A DNA stretch of 64,000 bases from Oxalobacteraceae bacterium AB_14 (GCA_000381565.1 KB906724.1:10085-74084); one strand, 5' to 3'. Shown: positions 17,462 through 26,878, numbered from the stretch's first letter. A program made the numbers and translations. The notes: generated by a model from the letters alone, not told the origin.

Positions 17462-18221
17462 GGCTATCTTGGCGTGGATCGCTCTTACTCGGCGCTTCTT
17501 GTGCGCACGCTGGGCGGCAGCAAGCGCTTGTTCCATACCGCGGTAAATCCGCTGCGCTTCGATTTTCTCGCCAGTGGACAGCGTCGCGAAGTCTTTCAGC
17601 CCAAGGTCTATCCCCACCCCTCGCACCGGCGCGCGCGCGTTGGCGGCCGTCGCATCAACTTCAATCGCGATGTTGAGAAACCAGTTGCCCCGACTGTCGC
17701 GGGAAAAATTCGTGCCGTCCTTGATCTTGCCTTCCGGGAGCGGGCGACTGTTGAATACCCGGAACGTATTGCCAGCGAACCGGAACGCATCACCTTCGCG
17801 TTTCAGTTCGCGCCCCTTGAGCGGAACCCATCCGAGGTTTTTTTTGCCTCGGTAGCGCAAAAAAGGGCGCTTTTTCTGCGCCCTCGACTTGGCATACTGC
17901 TCGCAAACCGCATTGATCGTGCCCGAGTGCAGGCCCAGTTCCTTGCTGCTGCCTTGCGTCAGCTTGTTCAAGTCGAAACCTGTGTGCCAGCGACGACCAA
18001 ACCGCAGAGCGTCTTTCTGCCTGTCGTTGCAAAAATTCCAGACGAAGTTGCACGCCCGGCTTTGCTTGTTCAGCAAGCCGATCAGCGACTTCACTCGGTA
18101 GCGATAGACTAAAATAATACTGTGATTATATACAGTTATTTCAACCGGAGGGCGACGACTGCTACGCAGTCGGCTCCTTTCACTCCCCGACCTGAGGGAC
18201 GGGTTTCTCGGAGCAAATCTA

Positions 18222-19640
18222 ATGAAGTCTCGTTTTACGCTGGGTGCGGTAACTGTCTTGATGGCTTGTGTTCAAAATGCGTATGCCGATCCTACGGAAC
18301 CGCAGTTCCGGGCCTTGTACAAGGAGCTGGTCGAAACCAACACGACGCTGTCTGCGGGCAGCTGCACGCTGGCCGCGGAGCGCATCGCCGCGCGACTGAA
18401 GACGGCGGGTTTTGCCGACTCGCAGCTGCACCTGTTTGCCGACCCTGCGCATCCGAAAGAGGGCGGGCTGGTGGCCGTCCTGCCGGGCAGCGATCCGAAA
18501 GCGAAAGCCATCCTGCTGCTGGCGCACATCGACGTGGTCGAAGCCAAGCGTGAAGACTGGGTGCGCGATCCGTTCACGCTGATCGAGGAAGGCGGCAAGT
18601 TCTACGCGCGCGGCGCGCTGGACGACAAGGCGCAGGCGGCCATCTGGGCCGACACGCTGGTGCGCTTCAAGAACGAAGGCTACGCGCCGCGCCACACGCT
18701 GAAGATGGCGCTGACCTGCGGCGAGGAGACCGGCGGCGCTTTCAACGGCGCCGAGTGGCTGACCAAGAACCGCCGCGAATTGATCGATGCCGGCTTTGCC
18801 ATCAACGAAGGCGCCGGCGGCGAGCTCGATGCGGCGGGCAAGCGCGTGTCGATGACGGTGCAGGCGGGCGAGAAGGTGTCGCAGAACTATCGGCTGGAAG
18901 TGACCAATCGCGGCGGCCACAGTTCGCGTCCGCAAAAGGACAATGCGATCTACCACCTGGCCGGTGCGTTGAAGAAGATTGAAGGCTACACCTTCCCGAT
19001 CCAGCTGGCCGACGGCAGCCGTGGCTACCTGACCGGCATGTCGAAGATCCAGGCGGCCGAAGGGCACAAGGACGTGGCGGCGGCGATGCTGGCGGTGGTG
19101 AAGAATCCCAAGGATGCCAAGGCGGTGGCGCTGGTCTCCGGCCGCGACACCAGCTGGGGCGCGATGCTGCACACCACCTGCGTGGCGACCATGCTCGACG
19201 CGGGCCATGCCACCAACGCGCTGCCGCAGCGCGCCCGCGCCAACATCAACTGCCGCATCTTCCCCGGCGTGACGCAGGAGACGGTGCGCGAGGCGTTGGT
19301 CAAGGCCATCAACGATCCGGCGGTGAAGGTGGATACGCTGGAAATCCGCGGCGAGAATTCGGCGCCGCCGGAGCTGACGCGCGCCATCATGGAGCCGGTT
19401 GAAAAGCTGACCGCGAAGATGTGGCCCGGCGTGCCGGTGCTCCCGATCCTGCAATCGGGCGCCACCGACGGCCAGTTCCTGAACGCGGCCGGCATTCCGA
19501 CCTACGGTATCAGCGGCATCTTCCTGACGCCGGACCTGGGCAACATCCACGGCCTGAACGAATATATCGGCGTGCGGTCGCTGATGGAAGGCCGTACCTT
19601 CCTGTACGACCTGGTGAAGGTCTACGCCGGCCAGAACTAG
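18222..19640 (+). CDS. secreted M20/M25/M40 metallopeptidase
   Basis: 472 residues with a signal peptide ending at AYA (residue 22). Dimetal motifs: LLLAHIDVV (H102, D104), ARGALDDKA (bridging D134), TCGEETGG (catalytic E168, metal E169). Related to carboxypeptidase G2 / carnosinase-type enzymes that cleave dipeptides or C-terminal residues in the periplasm; the substrate is not evident. The tnpB element ends just upstream, and the ribosome site GGAG (18210-18213) appears to be the last bases of that element. The stop overlaps the convergent gene's stop by four bases. Confidence 0.85.
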   Translation: MKSRFTLGAVTVLMACVQNAYADPTEPQFRALYKELVETNTTLSAGSCTLAAERIAARLKTAGFADSQLHLFADPAHPKEGGLVAVLPGSDPKAKAILLLAHIDVVEAKREDWVRDPFTLIEEGGKFYARGALDDKAQAAIWADTLVRFKNEGYAPRHTLKMALTCGEETGGAFNGAEWLTKNRRELIDAGFAINEGAGGELDAAGKRVSMTVQAGEKVSQNYRLEVTNRGGHSSRPQKDNAIYHLAGALKKIEGYTFPIQLADGSRGYLTGMSKIQAAEGHKDVAAAMLAVVKNPKDAKAVALVSGRDTSWGAMLHTTCVATMLDAGHATNALPQRARANINCRIFPGVTQETVREALVKAINDPAVKVDTLEIRGENSAPPELTRAIMEPVEKLTAKMWPGVPVLPILQSGATDGQFLNAAGIPTYGISGIFLTPDLGNIHGLNEYIGVRSLMEGRTFLYDLVKVYAGQN

Positions 19641-21208
19641 GCCAGCGCGCGGTACTGGAAGTCCCGCATGCGTACAGCGCCTTCGCCGGCGCTGTAGACC
19701 GCCGGCTGCAGGCTGAGGAAGCCGCCGAAGACGTTGTGGTGCATGCCGGAGGTCTCCATCTGCCACGGGTGCTGTATCCATTTGCCGTCGTCCAGCGCGT
19801 AGAAGAACGTCACGATATGCCGGTCGTTCCTGACGCGGATGCGCACCGTGGAGGCCTTCACGGCTTCGCGCATCCAGCTCTGTTCGCGGGCGTACTGGTA
19901 GGTCAGCATGTGCGTGGCGCTGAAGCCGACGCCGACGAACATATGCTCGTTGTAGTGCAGTAGCAGGCCGCCATGGCCTGCGCCGCTGATCTCCAGCGTG
20001 ACGCTGGCTTCGTAAGCGTGGTCGCCGACGATGCAGGCCAGCGGCGAGCAGTCGGCCGGCGATGTGCCTTTGCCAGCGATGCTGACCGCCCCCTGTTCAA
20101 AGCGCACGCGCTTCATTTCGTCCGGCCCCGGATTGAAGAAGCACCACTGCACGCCGAATTTGTTCTTTGTGAAGTCGTCCGATTTGGCGAAGCCTGCCTG
20201 AACGGCGGTGCCTTTCTTCGGCATCGGCAGCGGTGATGACAGGTCGCCGCCCTTGGGCTTGAACCAGCCGTCCGCTGTCCATTCGATCGGTTCAAGCAGC
20301 GTCTGGCGGCCGAGGGTGCGATAGCCGTTCTCATAACCGTGATAGACCATCCACCAGTCGCCGGCAGGCCCTTCGACCAGCGTGGCGTGGCCGCGCGACC
20401 ACCACCTCTCGTCGGCGCTCTTGGTGCGCACCAGCGGATTCTGGGGACAGTTCTCCCACGGTCCGTGGATGGAGCGCGAGCGCGCGGCGATCACCATGTG
20501 GCTGGTCGGCGGGCCGGAGGTGCCGCCGACCGCCAGCACCAGGTAGTACCAGCCGTTGCGGCGCAACAGTTTCGGTCCTTCGGGCGCGAACATCTCCACC
20601 ACCCAGTCGGATGGATAGCGCCACGGCTCGTAGACTTTTTCGAGCGTGCCGACGGTGGCCAGGCCGTCGTCGGTCAGGCCGATGCGGCGCACGCCGTTGA
20701 CGAACAGGTAGCGCTTGCCGTCCTCGCCGACCGCGTGGCCGGGATCGATGGCGTCGATGTGCAGGTCGATCGGGTCGCTCCACGGGCCCCTGATGTTGTC
20801 GGCCCAGATGACGAAGATCGTGCCTTTGCCGTCCGGTGTGGCGGGGATGTAGATGAAGTAGCGGCCGTTGTGCTTGACCAGGTCCATGGCCCAGACGCTG
20901 CCGATCGGCTTGGTCAACGCGGGGCCGATCGGTTCCCAGTTCACCAGGTCGCGCGAGTGCCAGAGGATGACGCCGGGGTAGGACAGGAAGGACGAAAACG
21001 TCATGTAGTAATCGTCGCCGTCCTTGAGGATGGTGGGATCGGGATGGTCGCCGGACAGGATGGGATTGAGGTAGGTGCCGTTGCCCAGGTCCGCCTTGCG
21101 CTGGCCTTCGATGCCGCGTCCCCAGGAAGGTTTTGCGTTGGCCGCCAGCGGCGCCAGCGCGGCGCCCGACAGCAGCGTTTTCAGCGCCGTGCGCCGTGTT
21201 GATTTCAT
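19637..21208 (-). CDS. exported glycoside hydrolase family 43
   Basis: About 523 residues from ATG 21208. A twin-arginine-like signal (TRRTALKTLL, then an Ala-rich stretch to ANA) starts the protein. GH43 five-blade propeller residues are visible: catalytic base D57 in GDHPDPTI, D155 in AIDPGHA, and acid E210 in FAPEGPKLLRRNG. A C-terminal beta-sandwich domain (~360-520) of the xylosidase type follows. Probably acts on arabinose- or xylose-containing plant polysaccharide in the periplasm or outside. No sugar transporter lies adjacent. Confidence 0.85.
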   Translation of the reverse strand: MKSTRRTALKTLLSGAALAPLAANAKPSWGRGIEGQRKADLGNGTYLNPILSGDHPDPTILKDGDDYYMTFSSFLSYPGVILWHSRDLVNWEPIGPALTKPIGSVWAMDLVKHNGRYFIYIPATPDGKGTIFVIWADNIRGPWSDPIDLHIDAIDPGHAVGEDGKRYLFVNGVRRIGLTDDGLATVGTLEKVYEPWRYPSDWVVEMFAPEGPKLLRRNGWYYLVLAVGGTSGPPTSHMVIAARSRSIHGPWENCPQNPLVRTKSADERWWSRGHATLVEGPAGDWWMVYHGYENGYRTLGRQTLLEPIEWTADGWFKPKGGDLSSPLPMPKKGTAVQAGFAKSDDFTKNKFGVQWCFFNPGPDEMKRVRFEQGAVSIAGKGTSPADCSPLACIVGDHAYEASVTLEISGAGHGGLLLHYNEHMFVGVGFSATHMLTYQYAREQSWMREAVKASTVRIRVRNDRHIVTFFYALDDGKWIQHPWQMETSGMHHNVFGGFLSLQPAVYSAGEGAVRMRDFQYRALA

Positions 21209-21380
21209 GGTGTCCCCACGTGTAGGTATCGTCGCGCTAGATGGTGCTCCGAGTGACGCGGACATGCAATTACGAAACTCACCAAGCCAGACAATGATTC
21301 CGCGCAAGTGCGGCTGCTTGCGGTAGGAGCGCGCAAAGGGCATTATTATTCGTCATCTTGATGATTATGAGGAGAGGCCC

Positions 21381-21581
21381 ATGAAAGATGGGTTGATGCT
21401 GTTGATCGCCGGCTTGCTTTGCGCAGGCGGCGCGGCGCTGTTCTTCAGATTCTTCGGCAACGAGGCTTTCAACGTCATCATATTGGTGACGCTGGCTTCT
21501 GCCCTTGTGGACAATGCGCGTTTGCGGCGCAGATTGCGTGAGATGGGCGCCAAGCCCGATGGGAAACGCACCTGGTTGTGA
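21381..21581 (+). CDS. small two-helix membrane protein, unknown
   Basis: 66 residues with two hydrophobic segments (LMLLIAGLLCAGGAALFF and AFNVIILVTLASALV) and a basic C-terminal tail (RLRRRLREMG). A strong GAGGAGAGG precedes the ATG, which supports real translation. No family was recognised. Confidence 0.55.
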   Translation: MKDGLMLLIAGLLCAGGAALFFRFFGNEAFNVIILVTLASALVDNARLRRRLREMGAKPDGKRTWL

Positions 21582-21583
21582 CG

Positions 21584-21610
21584 AAAAAAAGGCCACCGAG
21601 GTGGCCTTCT
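21584..21610 (-). terminator. terminator between small membrane gene and symporter gene
   Basis: Stem AAGGCCAC / GTGGCCTT with a four-base loop. Read on minus it is followed by seven T, so it ends the symporter transcript; it could also act on the plus strand with a weaker tail. Confidence 0.8.
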
Positions 21611-21628
21611 TGCTGGTGCGCGTGCTTG

Positions 21629-22882
21629 TTACGCGGCTTTGACTAACTCCACTTCGCCGGGAGCGGCCAATTCGCCTTCCCATTTGGCGACCACCGCGGT
21701 GGCCACGCCGTTGCCGATGACGTTGGTCGCGGAGCGCGCCATGTCGAGGAAGTGGTCGATGCCCAGCAACAGCAGCATGCCCGCTTCAGGAATGTTGAAC
21801 TGACCCAGCGTCGCGGCGATCACCACCAGCGAGGCGCGCGGCACGCCGGCCATGCCCTTGGAGGTCAGCATCAGCACCATCATCATCGACATCTGCTGGC
21901 CCAGCGACATCTCGATGCCGTAAGCCTGCGCGATGAACACGGTGGCGAAGGTGCAGTACATCATCGAGCCGTCCAGGTTGAACGAGTAGCCGATCGGCAG
22001 CACGAAGGCGGCCAGGCGGTTGCGTACACCAAAGCGCTCCAGGCCCTCCAGCGTTTTAGGATAGGCGGCCTCGCTCGACGCGGTCGAGAAAGCCAGCAGC
22101 GCAGGGCTGCGCAGCTCTTTGATCAGACCGAAGATACGGCCTTTCAGGAAAATGAAGCCGATGAAGATCAGCAAGGCCCACAGCAGCGCGATGCCCAGGT
22201 AGAACTCGGCCATGAACACGCCGTAGGTCGACAGCACGCCCAGGCCGCTCTTGGCGATCACGCCCGACACGGCCGCGAACACGGCGAACGGTGCGAACTG
22301 CATCACGTAGCCGGTGACCTTCAGCATCACGTGGGCCACGCCGTCCAGCGCGGCGACCATGACGTTGGCTTTTTCGCCGACCGCCGCGGCGGCCGAACCG
22401 AAGAACAACGAGAAGATCACGATTTGCAGGATCTCGTTCTTGCTCATGCCTTCGACGATGGAGGCCGGCACCAGGTGGACGACGAATTCCTTCAGCGTCA
22501 GGCCGGACACGACCAGGTCGGACTTGGCGGTGGTGGCGGCCATTTGGCCCAGCAGCGCGTCGCCAGGACGGAACAGGTTGACCAGCACCAGGCCCAGGCT
22601 CAGCGACATCACCGAGGCGATGAAGAACCAGCCCAGCGTTTTAATGCCGATGCGGCCCACTTCGGAGGCGTCGCCCATCTTGGCGATGCCGCATACCAGC
22701 GTCGAGAACACCAGCGGAGCGATAATCATCTTGATCAGACGCAGGAACAGCGTGGTGATCAGCGACATGTAGTCGGCAAATTCCCCCGGCTTGGCCAGGT
22801 TGGCATTGGCCAGGTATCCGGCAAAGATACCCAGCGCCAGTCCGACGAGGATGTAGGTGGTCAATCGGCTTTGTTTATGCAT
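21629..22882 (-). CDS. dicarboxylate/amino acid:cation symporter (DAACS family)
   Basis: 417 residues, eight transmembrane segments plus re-entrant loops. The conserved SFNLDGSMMY stretch lies near residue 300, and the C-terminal NVIGNGVATAVVAKWEGEL matches GltP/DctA proteins that bring in glutamate, aspartate or C4-dicarboxylates with Na+ or H+. AGGAAG lies eight bases before the start. It diverges from an acidic-amino-acid-type ABC ATPase gene, hinting at shared substrates. Confidence 0.88.
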   Translation of the reverse strand: MHKQSRLTTYILVGLALGIFAGYLANANLAKPGEFADYMSLITTLFLRLIKMIIAPLVFSTLVCGIAKMGDASEVGRIGIKTLGWFFIASVMSLSLGLVLVNLFRPGDALLGQMAATTAKSDLVVSGLTLKEFVVHLVPASIVEGMSKNEILQIVIFSLFFGSAAAAVGEKANVMVAALDGVAHVMLKVTGYVMQFAPFAVFAAVSGVIAKSGLGVLSTYGVFMAEFYLGIALLWALLIFIGFIFLKGRIFGLIKELRSPALLAFSTASSEAAYPKTLEGLERFGVRNRLAAFVLPIGYSFNLDGSMMYCTFATVFIAQAYGIEMSLGQQMSMMMVLMLTSKGMAGVPRASLVVIAATLGQFNIPEAGMLLLLGIDHFLDMARSATNVIGNGVATAVVAKWEGELAAPGEVELVKAA

Positions 22883-23099
22883 GTTATGAGCTTCCTGTGG
22901 TAGTGTCTCTCTGGGCCTGCGCAGAGGGCGGGGTGTCCGCCGCTGCTGTGGTTCTGCATTGGCTGCATCCGGTATATTATGGTCCGGCTGATGAAACTAT
23001 GGGCAAGTTCCGCAGTATCCTTGTGGGCAGAGGCGCTGTCAAGCGCATGTAGAGCCGCACCCATGCGGGTTCGGACCGGGTTTTTATTTCAGCGTACAT

Positions 23100-23825
23100 A
23101 TGATTGAAATCAACAACGTCAGTAAATGGTATGGCCAGTTTCAGGTGCTGGGGGAGTGCAGCACCCGGGTGGAAAAGGGCGATGTGATGGTCATTTGCGG
23201 GCCTTCCGGCTCCGGCAAGTCGACGCTGATCAAGACCGTCAACGGGCTGGAACCGTTCCAGCAGGGGAAAATTACCGTCGATGGCGTCGCCGTCGGCGAC
23301 AAAAACACCGATTTGCCGGCCTTGCGGGCCCGTATCGGCATGGTTTTCCAGAATTTCGAGCTGTTCCCCCATTTATCGGTGCGCGACAACCTGAACCTGG
23401 CCCAGGTCAAGGTGCTGGGCCGCAGCGTGGAGGAAGCCAGCGCGCGCGGCCTGAAGTACCTGGACCGGGTCGGCCTGCGGGCGCAGCAGGACAAGTTCCC
23501 CAGCCAGCTGTCCGGCGGCCAGCAGCAGCGGGTGGCCATCGCCCGTGCGCTGTCGATGGACCCGATCGCCATGCTGTTCGACGAGCCCACTTCCGCGCTG
23601 GACCCGGAAATGATCAACGAAGTGCTGGACGTGATGGTCGGCCTGGCGCAGGAAGGCATGACCATGATGGTGGTCACCCACGAAATGGGCTTCGCCCGCA
23701 AAGTGGCCAACCGCGTGGTGTTCATGGACAAAGGCCGCATCCTGGAAGATTGCAGCAAGGATGAATTCTTCGGCGCGCCCCGCTCGGAACGGGCCCGCGA
23801 TTTTCTTGCGCAAATTATTCACTAA
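23100..23825 (+). CDS. polar amino acid ABC transporter ATP-binding protein (GltL/GlnQ-like)
   Basis: 241 residues. Walker A CGPSGSGKST, Q-loop VFQNFELFPHLSV, signature LSGGQQQRVAIARAL, Walker B MLFDEPTSALDPE and switch THEMGF. Sequence style matches the glutamate/aspartate uptake ATPases. No permease or binding-protein gene is adjacent, which is unusual; it must work with membrane subunits encoded elsewhere. The start ATG lacks a clear ribosome site. Confidence 0.88.
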   Translation: MIEINNVSKWYGQFQVLGECSTRVEKGDVMVICGPSGSGKSTLIKTVNGLEPFQQGKITVDGVAVGDKNTDLPALRARIGMVFQNFELFPHLSVRDNLNLAQVKVLGRSVEEASARGLKYLDRVGLRAQQDKFPSQLSGGQQQRVAIARALSMDPIAMLFDEPTSALDPEMINEVLDVMVGLAQEGMTMMVVTHEMGFARKVANRVVFMDKGRILEDCSKDEFFGAPRSERARDFLAQIIH

Positions 23826-23878
23826 TGAACATTCTCAAACCTCTGGCGGGCGCCGCCCGGTAAGCACAGGCTCCGCGC

Positions 23879-24781
23879 CTACAGGGGCGCGGAGTAGCCC
23901 CTCAGGCTGGCCTGCACGAAATCGATGAACAACCTTACCCGCGACGGGATCAGGCGCGATTCGATGATTGCGTACACGGGGATCGGCGCGAAGTCCCATT
24001 CAGGCAGCACCCGCTGCAACTGGCCGCGCTCCAGTTCTTCCCGCGTCTCGGGACCGGCGGAAACCGCTATGCCCATGCCCAATGACGCCATCTTCTTGCA
24101 CATGCTGACGTTGTTGGCGGCGTACCGGCCGCTGACGTCGACGGTCACGCTGTTCTTGCGCGAGGACAGCGTCCATTGCGCCTTGCCTCCGCTGCGGCCC
24201 TGGATCATGCACTGGTGGTTCGCCAGGTCGTCGGGATGCTTCAGCGGCGGTGCGCCGCGCAGATAAGCCGGCGACGCATACAGGTAGCGCGGCAGCAGGC
24301 CGACCTGCCTGGCGATCAGCGTGGACGGCGTCGGTGGTGGTGTGCCCATGCGGATCGCGCAATCGAAACCATCGGTCACCAGGTCGACGCGGCGCGGCGT
24401 CAGGTCCATTTCAAAATCGATGGCCGGGTATTGTTCGCCGAAAGCCTTCAGCGACGGCGCCAGATAGGAGATCGCCAGGTCCACCGGCATCGATACCCGC
24501 AGCGTGCCGCTGGGGCGCTCGGCCAGCTCCTGCAGCGATTCGTGCGCGATGCGCGCCTCGGCGACGATGCTTTCGCAGCGGCGGAAGTAGGCCTGGCCGG
24601 CTTCGGTCAGCTCGACCTTGCGGGTGGAGCGGTGGAACAGGCGCACGCCGATTTCTTTTTCCAGTTCCGAGATGCGCCGCGACAGTGTGGAGTTGGGCAT
24701 GTCCAGCGTCTCGGCCGCGCGCCTGAACCCTCTGGCGTTGGCGACCGCCACGAACAATTCCATGCTCGATAAGAGTGACAT
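23879..24781 (-). CDS. LysR-family regulator, divergent from OYE fusion
   Basis: 300 residues. N-terminal winged helix (FVAVANARGFRRAAETLDMP, then STLSRRISELEKEIG) and a LysR substrate-binding domain from about residue 90. Lies back to back with the ene-reductase fusion gene, with about 105 bases between starts, so it probably senses an electrophile and controls that gene. An ATCC(C)ATGGAT near-palindrome in the gap may be its site. Confidence 0.88.
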   Translation of the reverse strand: MSLLSSMELFVAVANARGFRRAAETLDMPNSTLSRRISELEKEIGVRLFHRSTRKVELTEAGQAYFRRCESIVAEARIAHESLQELAERPSGTLRVSMPVDLAISYLAPSLKAFGEQYPAIDFEMDLTPRRVDLVTDGFDCAIRMGTPPPTPSTLIARQVGLLPRYLYASPAYLRGAPPLKHPDDLANHQCMIQGRSGGKAQWTLSSRKNSVTVDVSGRYAANNVSMCKKMASLGMGIAVSAGPETREELERGQLQRVLPEWDFAPIPVYAIIESRLIPSRVRLFIDFVQASLRGYSAPL

Positions 24782-24886
24782 CTTGATTGCTCCATCAGTG
24801 GATCAGTGATTTCATTTTAAGCTATTTATCCCATGGATGAATCAATGCATGATGGCTGCACATTCACTCACCTAGCGAGGCTTCTC

Positions 24887-26872
24887 ATGAACACCTTATC
24901 GACAGCAGTGCAAATCGGCCGTTACACCCTGCGCAACCGCATGATCATGGCGCCCATGACCCGCTCGCGCGCCAACGATGCGGACGGCGTGCAGTCCGAA
25001 CTGGCCGTTATCTATTACCGCCAGCGCGCCACGGCAGGCCTGATCGTCACCGAAGGCGTGTTCCCCAGCGCGATGGGCAAGGGTTATGTGCGCACGCCGG
25101 GCATCTACAGCGACGAACAGGTGGCCGCATGGAGGAAGGTGGCGCAGGCGGTGCATGCCGAAGGTGGCCGCATCTTCATGCAGTTGATGCACACCGGCCG
25201 CATCTCGCATCCGAGCATGCTGCCTGGCGGCGCGCTGCCGGTGGCGCCTTCCGCCATCAAGCCTGCGGGGCAGTCGTTCACTGCCAACGGCATGGCCGAT
25301 TTCGTCACGCCGCGTGCGCTGGAGACTTCCGAAGTGGCGAATATCGTGGCGGAATACCGCCTGGCGACGCGGCGCGCTCTGGAAGCGGGCTTCGATGGCG
25401 TGGAGCTGCATGCGGCATCGGGTTACCTGCCGGAGCAGTTCCTGTCGTCGGGCAGCAATCAGCGCGGCGACCAGTATGGTGGTTCGCTTCCCAATCGCGC
25501 TCGCTTCATCCTGGAGGTGCTCGACGCGATGATCGCGGAAGCGGGCAGCGACCGTGTCGGCATCAAGATCTCGCCGGAGATGGGCTTCAACGACATCAAG
25601 GACGACACGCCGGTGGAAACCTACACCTACCTGGTGCGCCAGCTCGCGCCGCTGGGCCTGGCCTATCTGCATGTGGCCAAGTTCAAGGCGGAGTATGACT
25701 ATCACGGCGTGTTGCGGCCCCTGTTCAAAGGCGCCTACATCCTGGGCGGCGGTCAGACCCGCGAATCCGGCGAGCAGCGCGTCGCGGACGGCGAGGCCGA
25801 CGCCGTGGCCTACGGCAGCGCCTTCCTCGCCAACCCGGACCTGCCGCGCCGTTTTGAGTTGAATGCGTCGCTCAACACGCCGAATCAAGCGCTGTTCTAT
25901 GCGCCCGGTGCCCAGGGTTATATCGATTATCCGGCGCTGGCTGAAGCCGCGTCCAACCGCGCGTTGCGCATCCACGGCTACGGCGGCGTGGAAGTGATGC
26001 AGTGGGATGAAGTGCCGATGCCTCAGCCGGGGCCGGGCGAAGTGCTGGTGCGGGTTGCCGCCGCCGGCGTCAACGGCCTCGATTGGAAAATCCGCGATGG
26101 GCTCGTCAAGGATGTCTTCCAGCTGCCGCTACCGGCCACACTTGGGCTGGAATTGGCCGGCAAGGTGGTGGCGGTTGGCGATGGCGTGGAAGGCTACCTG
26201 GTCGGCGACCGGGTTTTCGGGCCGCTGAGCGGTCTGGGAGCCTACGCCGATTACGTGGTGGTGGCCGCATCGAAGCTGGCGCCGACGCCCGCGACGATAG
26301 AAGATGCCACCGCCGCGGCCATTCCGGTCGCCGCGATGACGGCATGGCAGTCGCTGTTTGAAGCGGGCCAGCTGCAACGTGGCGAGACGGTGTTGATCCA
26401 TGGCGCCGCTGGTGGCGTCGGCAGCTATGCGGTGCAGTTTGCCAAGCAGGCCGGTGCCCGCGTGCTGGTCACCGCGCAAGGCCGCAACGCCGATCTGCTG
26501 CGCAGCCTTGGCGCCGATGAAGTCATCGACTACAAAACCACGCGCTTCGAGGAGGTGGCGAAGAATGTCGACCTGGTGTTCGATCTGGTGGGCGGCGAGA
26601 CGCTGGACCGCTCGTGGCAAATGCTGTCACCGCAAGGCCGCATTGTCAGCATCGCCGCGCCGGACATCGCCCAACGCGTGCCGGACGGCCGTCGCGGCAG
26701 CTGGAACACGATGCATCCCGATGGCGCGCTGCTGGCGCGGATCGCGGCGCAGGTGGCGAACGGCGAGTTGACCGTGGTGGTATCGGAGGTGGTCACGACG
26801 GAGCAGGCCGCCGCCGCGATCGAGCGCAACAAAACCGGCCACGGCGCAGGGAAGACGGTGATACGCTTCTGA
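24887..26872 (+). CDS. Old Yellow Enzyme fused to zinc-free quinone/alkene reductase
   Basis: 661 residues from ATG 24887, with AGG seven bases upstream. Residues 1-350 are an FMN-binding OYE barrel (MAPMTRSRAND; QLMHTGRISHP; GVELHAASGYLPEQF; GGSLPNRARF). Residues ~358-661 are a medium-chain quinone oxidoreductase with GHGAAGGVGS-type NADPH loop (IHGAAGGVGSYAVQFAK) and no zinc ligands. Both families reduce activated C=C bonds or quinones. Within the OYE part the usual His-x-x-Asn/His pair reads H175-A-A-S178, while the Tyr donor (Y180) is kept. No stop or frameshift separates the halves. A single polypeptide doing both is unusual. Confidence 0.88.
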   Translation: MNTLSTAVQIGRYTLRNRMIMAPMTRSRANDADGVQSELAVIYYRQRATAGLIVTEGVFPSAMGKGYVRTPGIYSDEQVAAWRKVAQAVHAEGGRIFMQLMHTGRISHPSMLPGGALPVAPSAIKPAGQSFTANGMADFVTPRALETSEVANIVAEYRLATRRALEAGFDGVELHAASGYLPEQFLSSGSNQRGDQYGGSLPNRARFILEVLDAMIAEAGSDRVGIKISPEMGFNDIKDDTPVETYTYLVRQLAPLGLAYLHVAKFKAEYDYHGVLRPLFKGAYILGGGQTRESGEQRVADGEADAVAYGSAFLANPDLPRRFELNASLNTPNQALFYAPGAQGYIDYPALAEAASNRALRIHGYGGVEVMQWDEVPMPQPGPGEVLVRVAAAGVNGLDWKIRDGLVKDVFQLPLPATLGLELAGKVVAVGDGVEGYLVGDRVFGPLSGLGAYADYVVVAASKLAPTPATIEDATAAAIPVAAMTAWQSLFEAGQLQRGETVLIHGAAGGVGSYAVQFAKQAGARVLVTAQGRNADLLRSLGADEVIDYKTTRFEEVAKNVDLVFDLVGGETLDRSWQMLSPQGRIVSIAAPDIAQRVPDGRRGSWNTMHPDGALLARIAAQVANGELTVVVSEVVTTEQAAAAIERNKTGHGAGKTVIRF

Positions 26873-26878
26873 CGGCGG

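Larger units (their letters stand above)
15706..18094 (-). pseudogene. tnpB: tnpB RNA-guided nuclease, disrupted
   Basis: The N-terminal part lies at 17462-18094 and the C-terminal part at 15706-16101, separated by the IS256-family element. Removing the IS and one 8-bp duplicate restores one frame across the join (HAKIANCRNDFHHKLSTRLV). The N part holds the first RuvC Asp in GIDLGLKDF; the C part holds the zinc ribbon CSNCG...CSDCG and the last Asp in HDRDLNAALNIL. The usual RuvC-II Glu position reads VVGNV, and a Glu occurs instead in VEVNERFTSQ, as in TnpB groups with a rearranged catalytic site. The start is uncertain: GTG 18094, or a few codons upstream at a rare ATT. Confidence 0.85.
15690..18213 (-). 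mobile_element. IS605-family tnpB-only element, interrupted by IS256-family insertion
   Basis: A minus-strand tnpB framed by typical end hairpins: at 15690-15725 the downstream end (read on minus: CCTCGTCCTTTAGGGCGCGG and onward), and at 18150-18213 the upstream end with the perfect hairpin CGACTGC/GCAGTCG. No tnpA is present. The IS at 16102-17453 is inserted inside tnpB. Exact ends are estimated; such elements make no target duplication. Confidence 0.75.
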
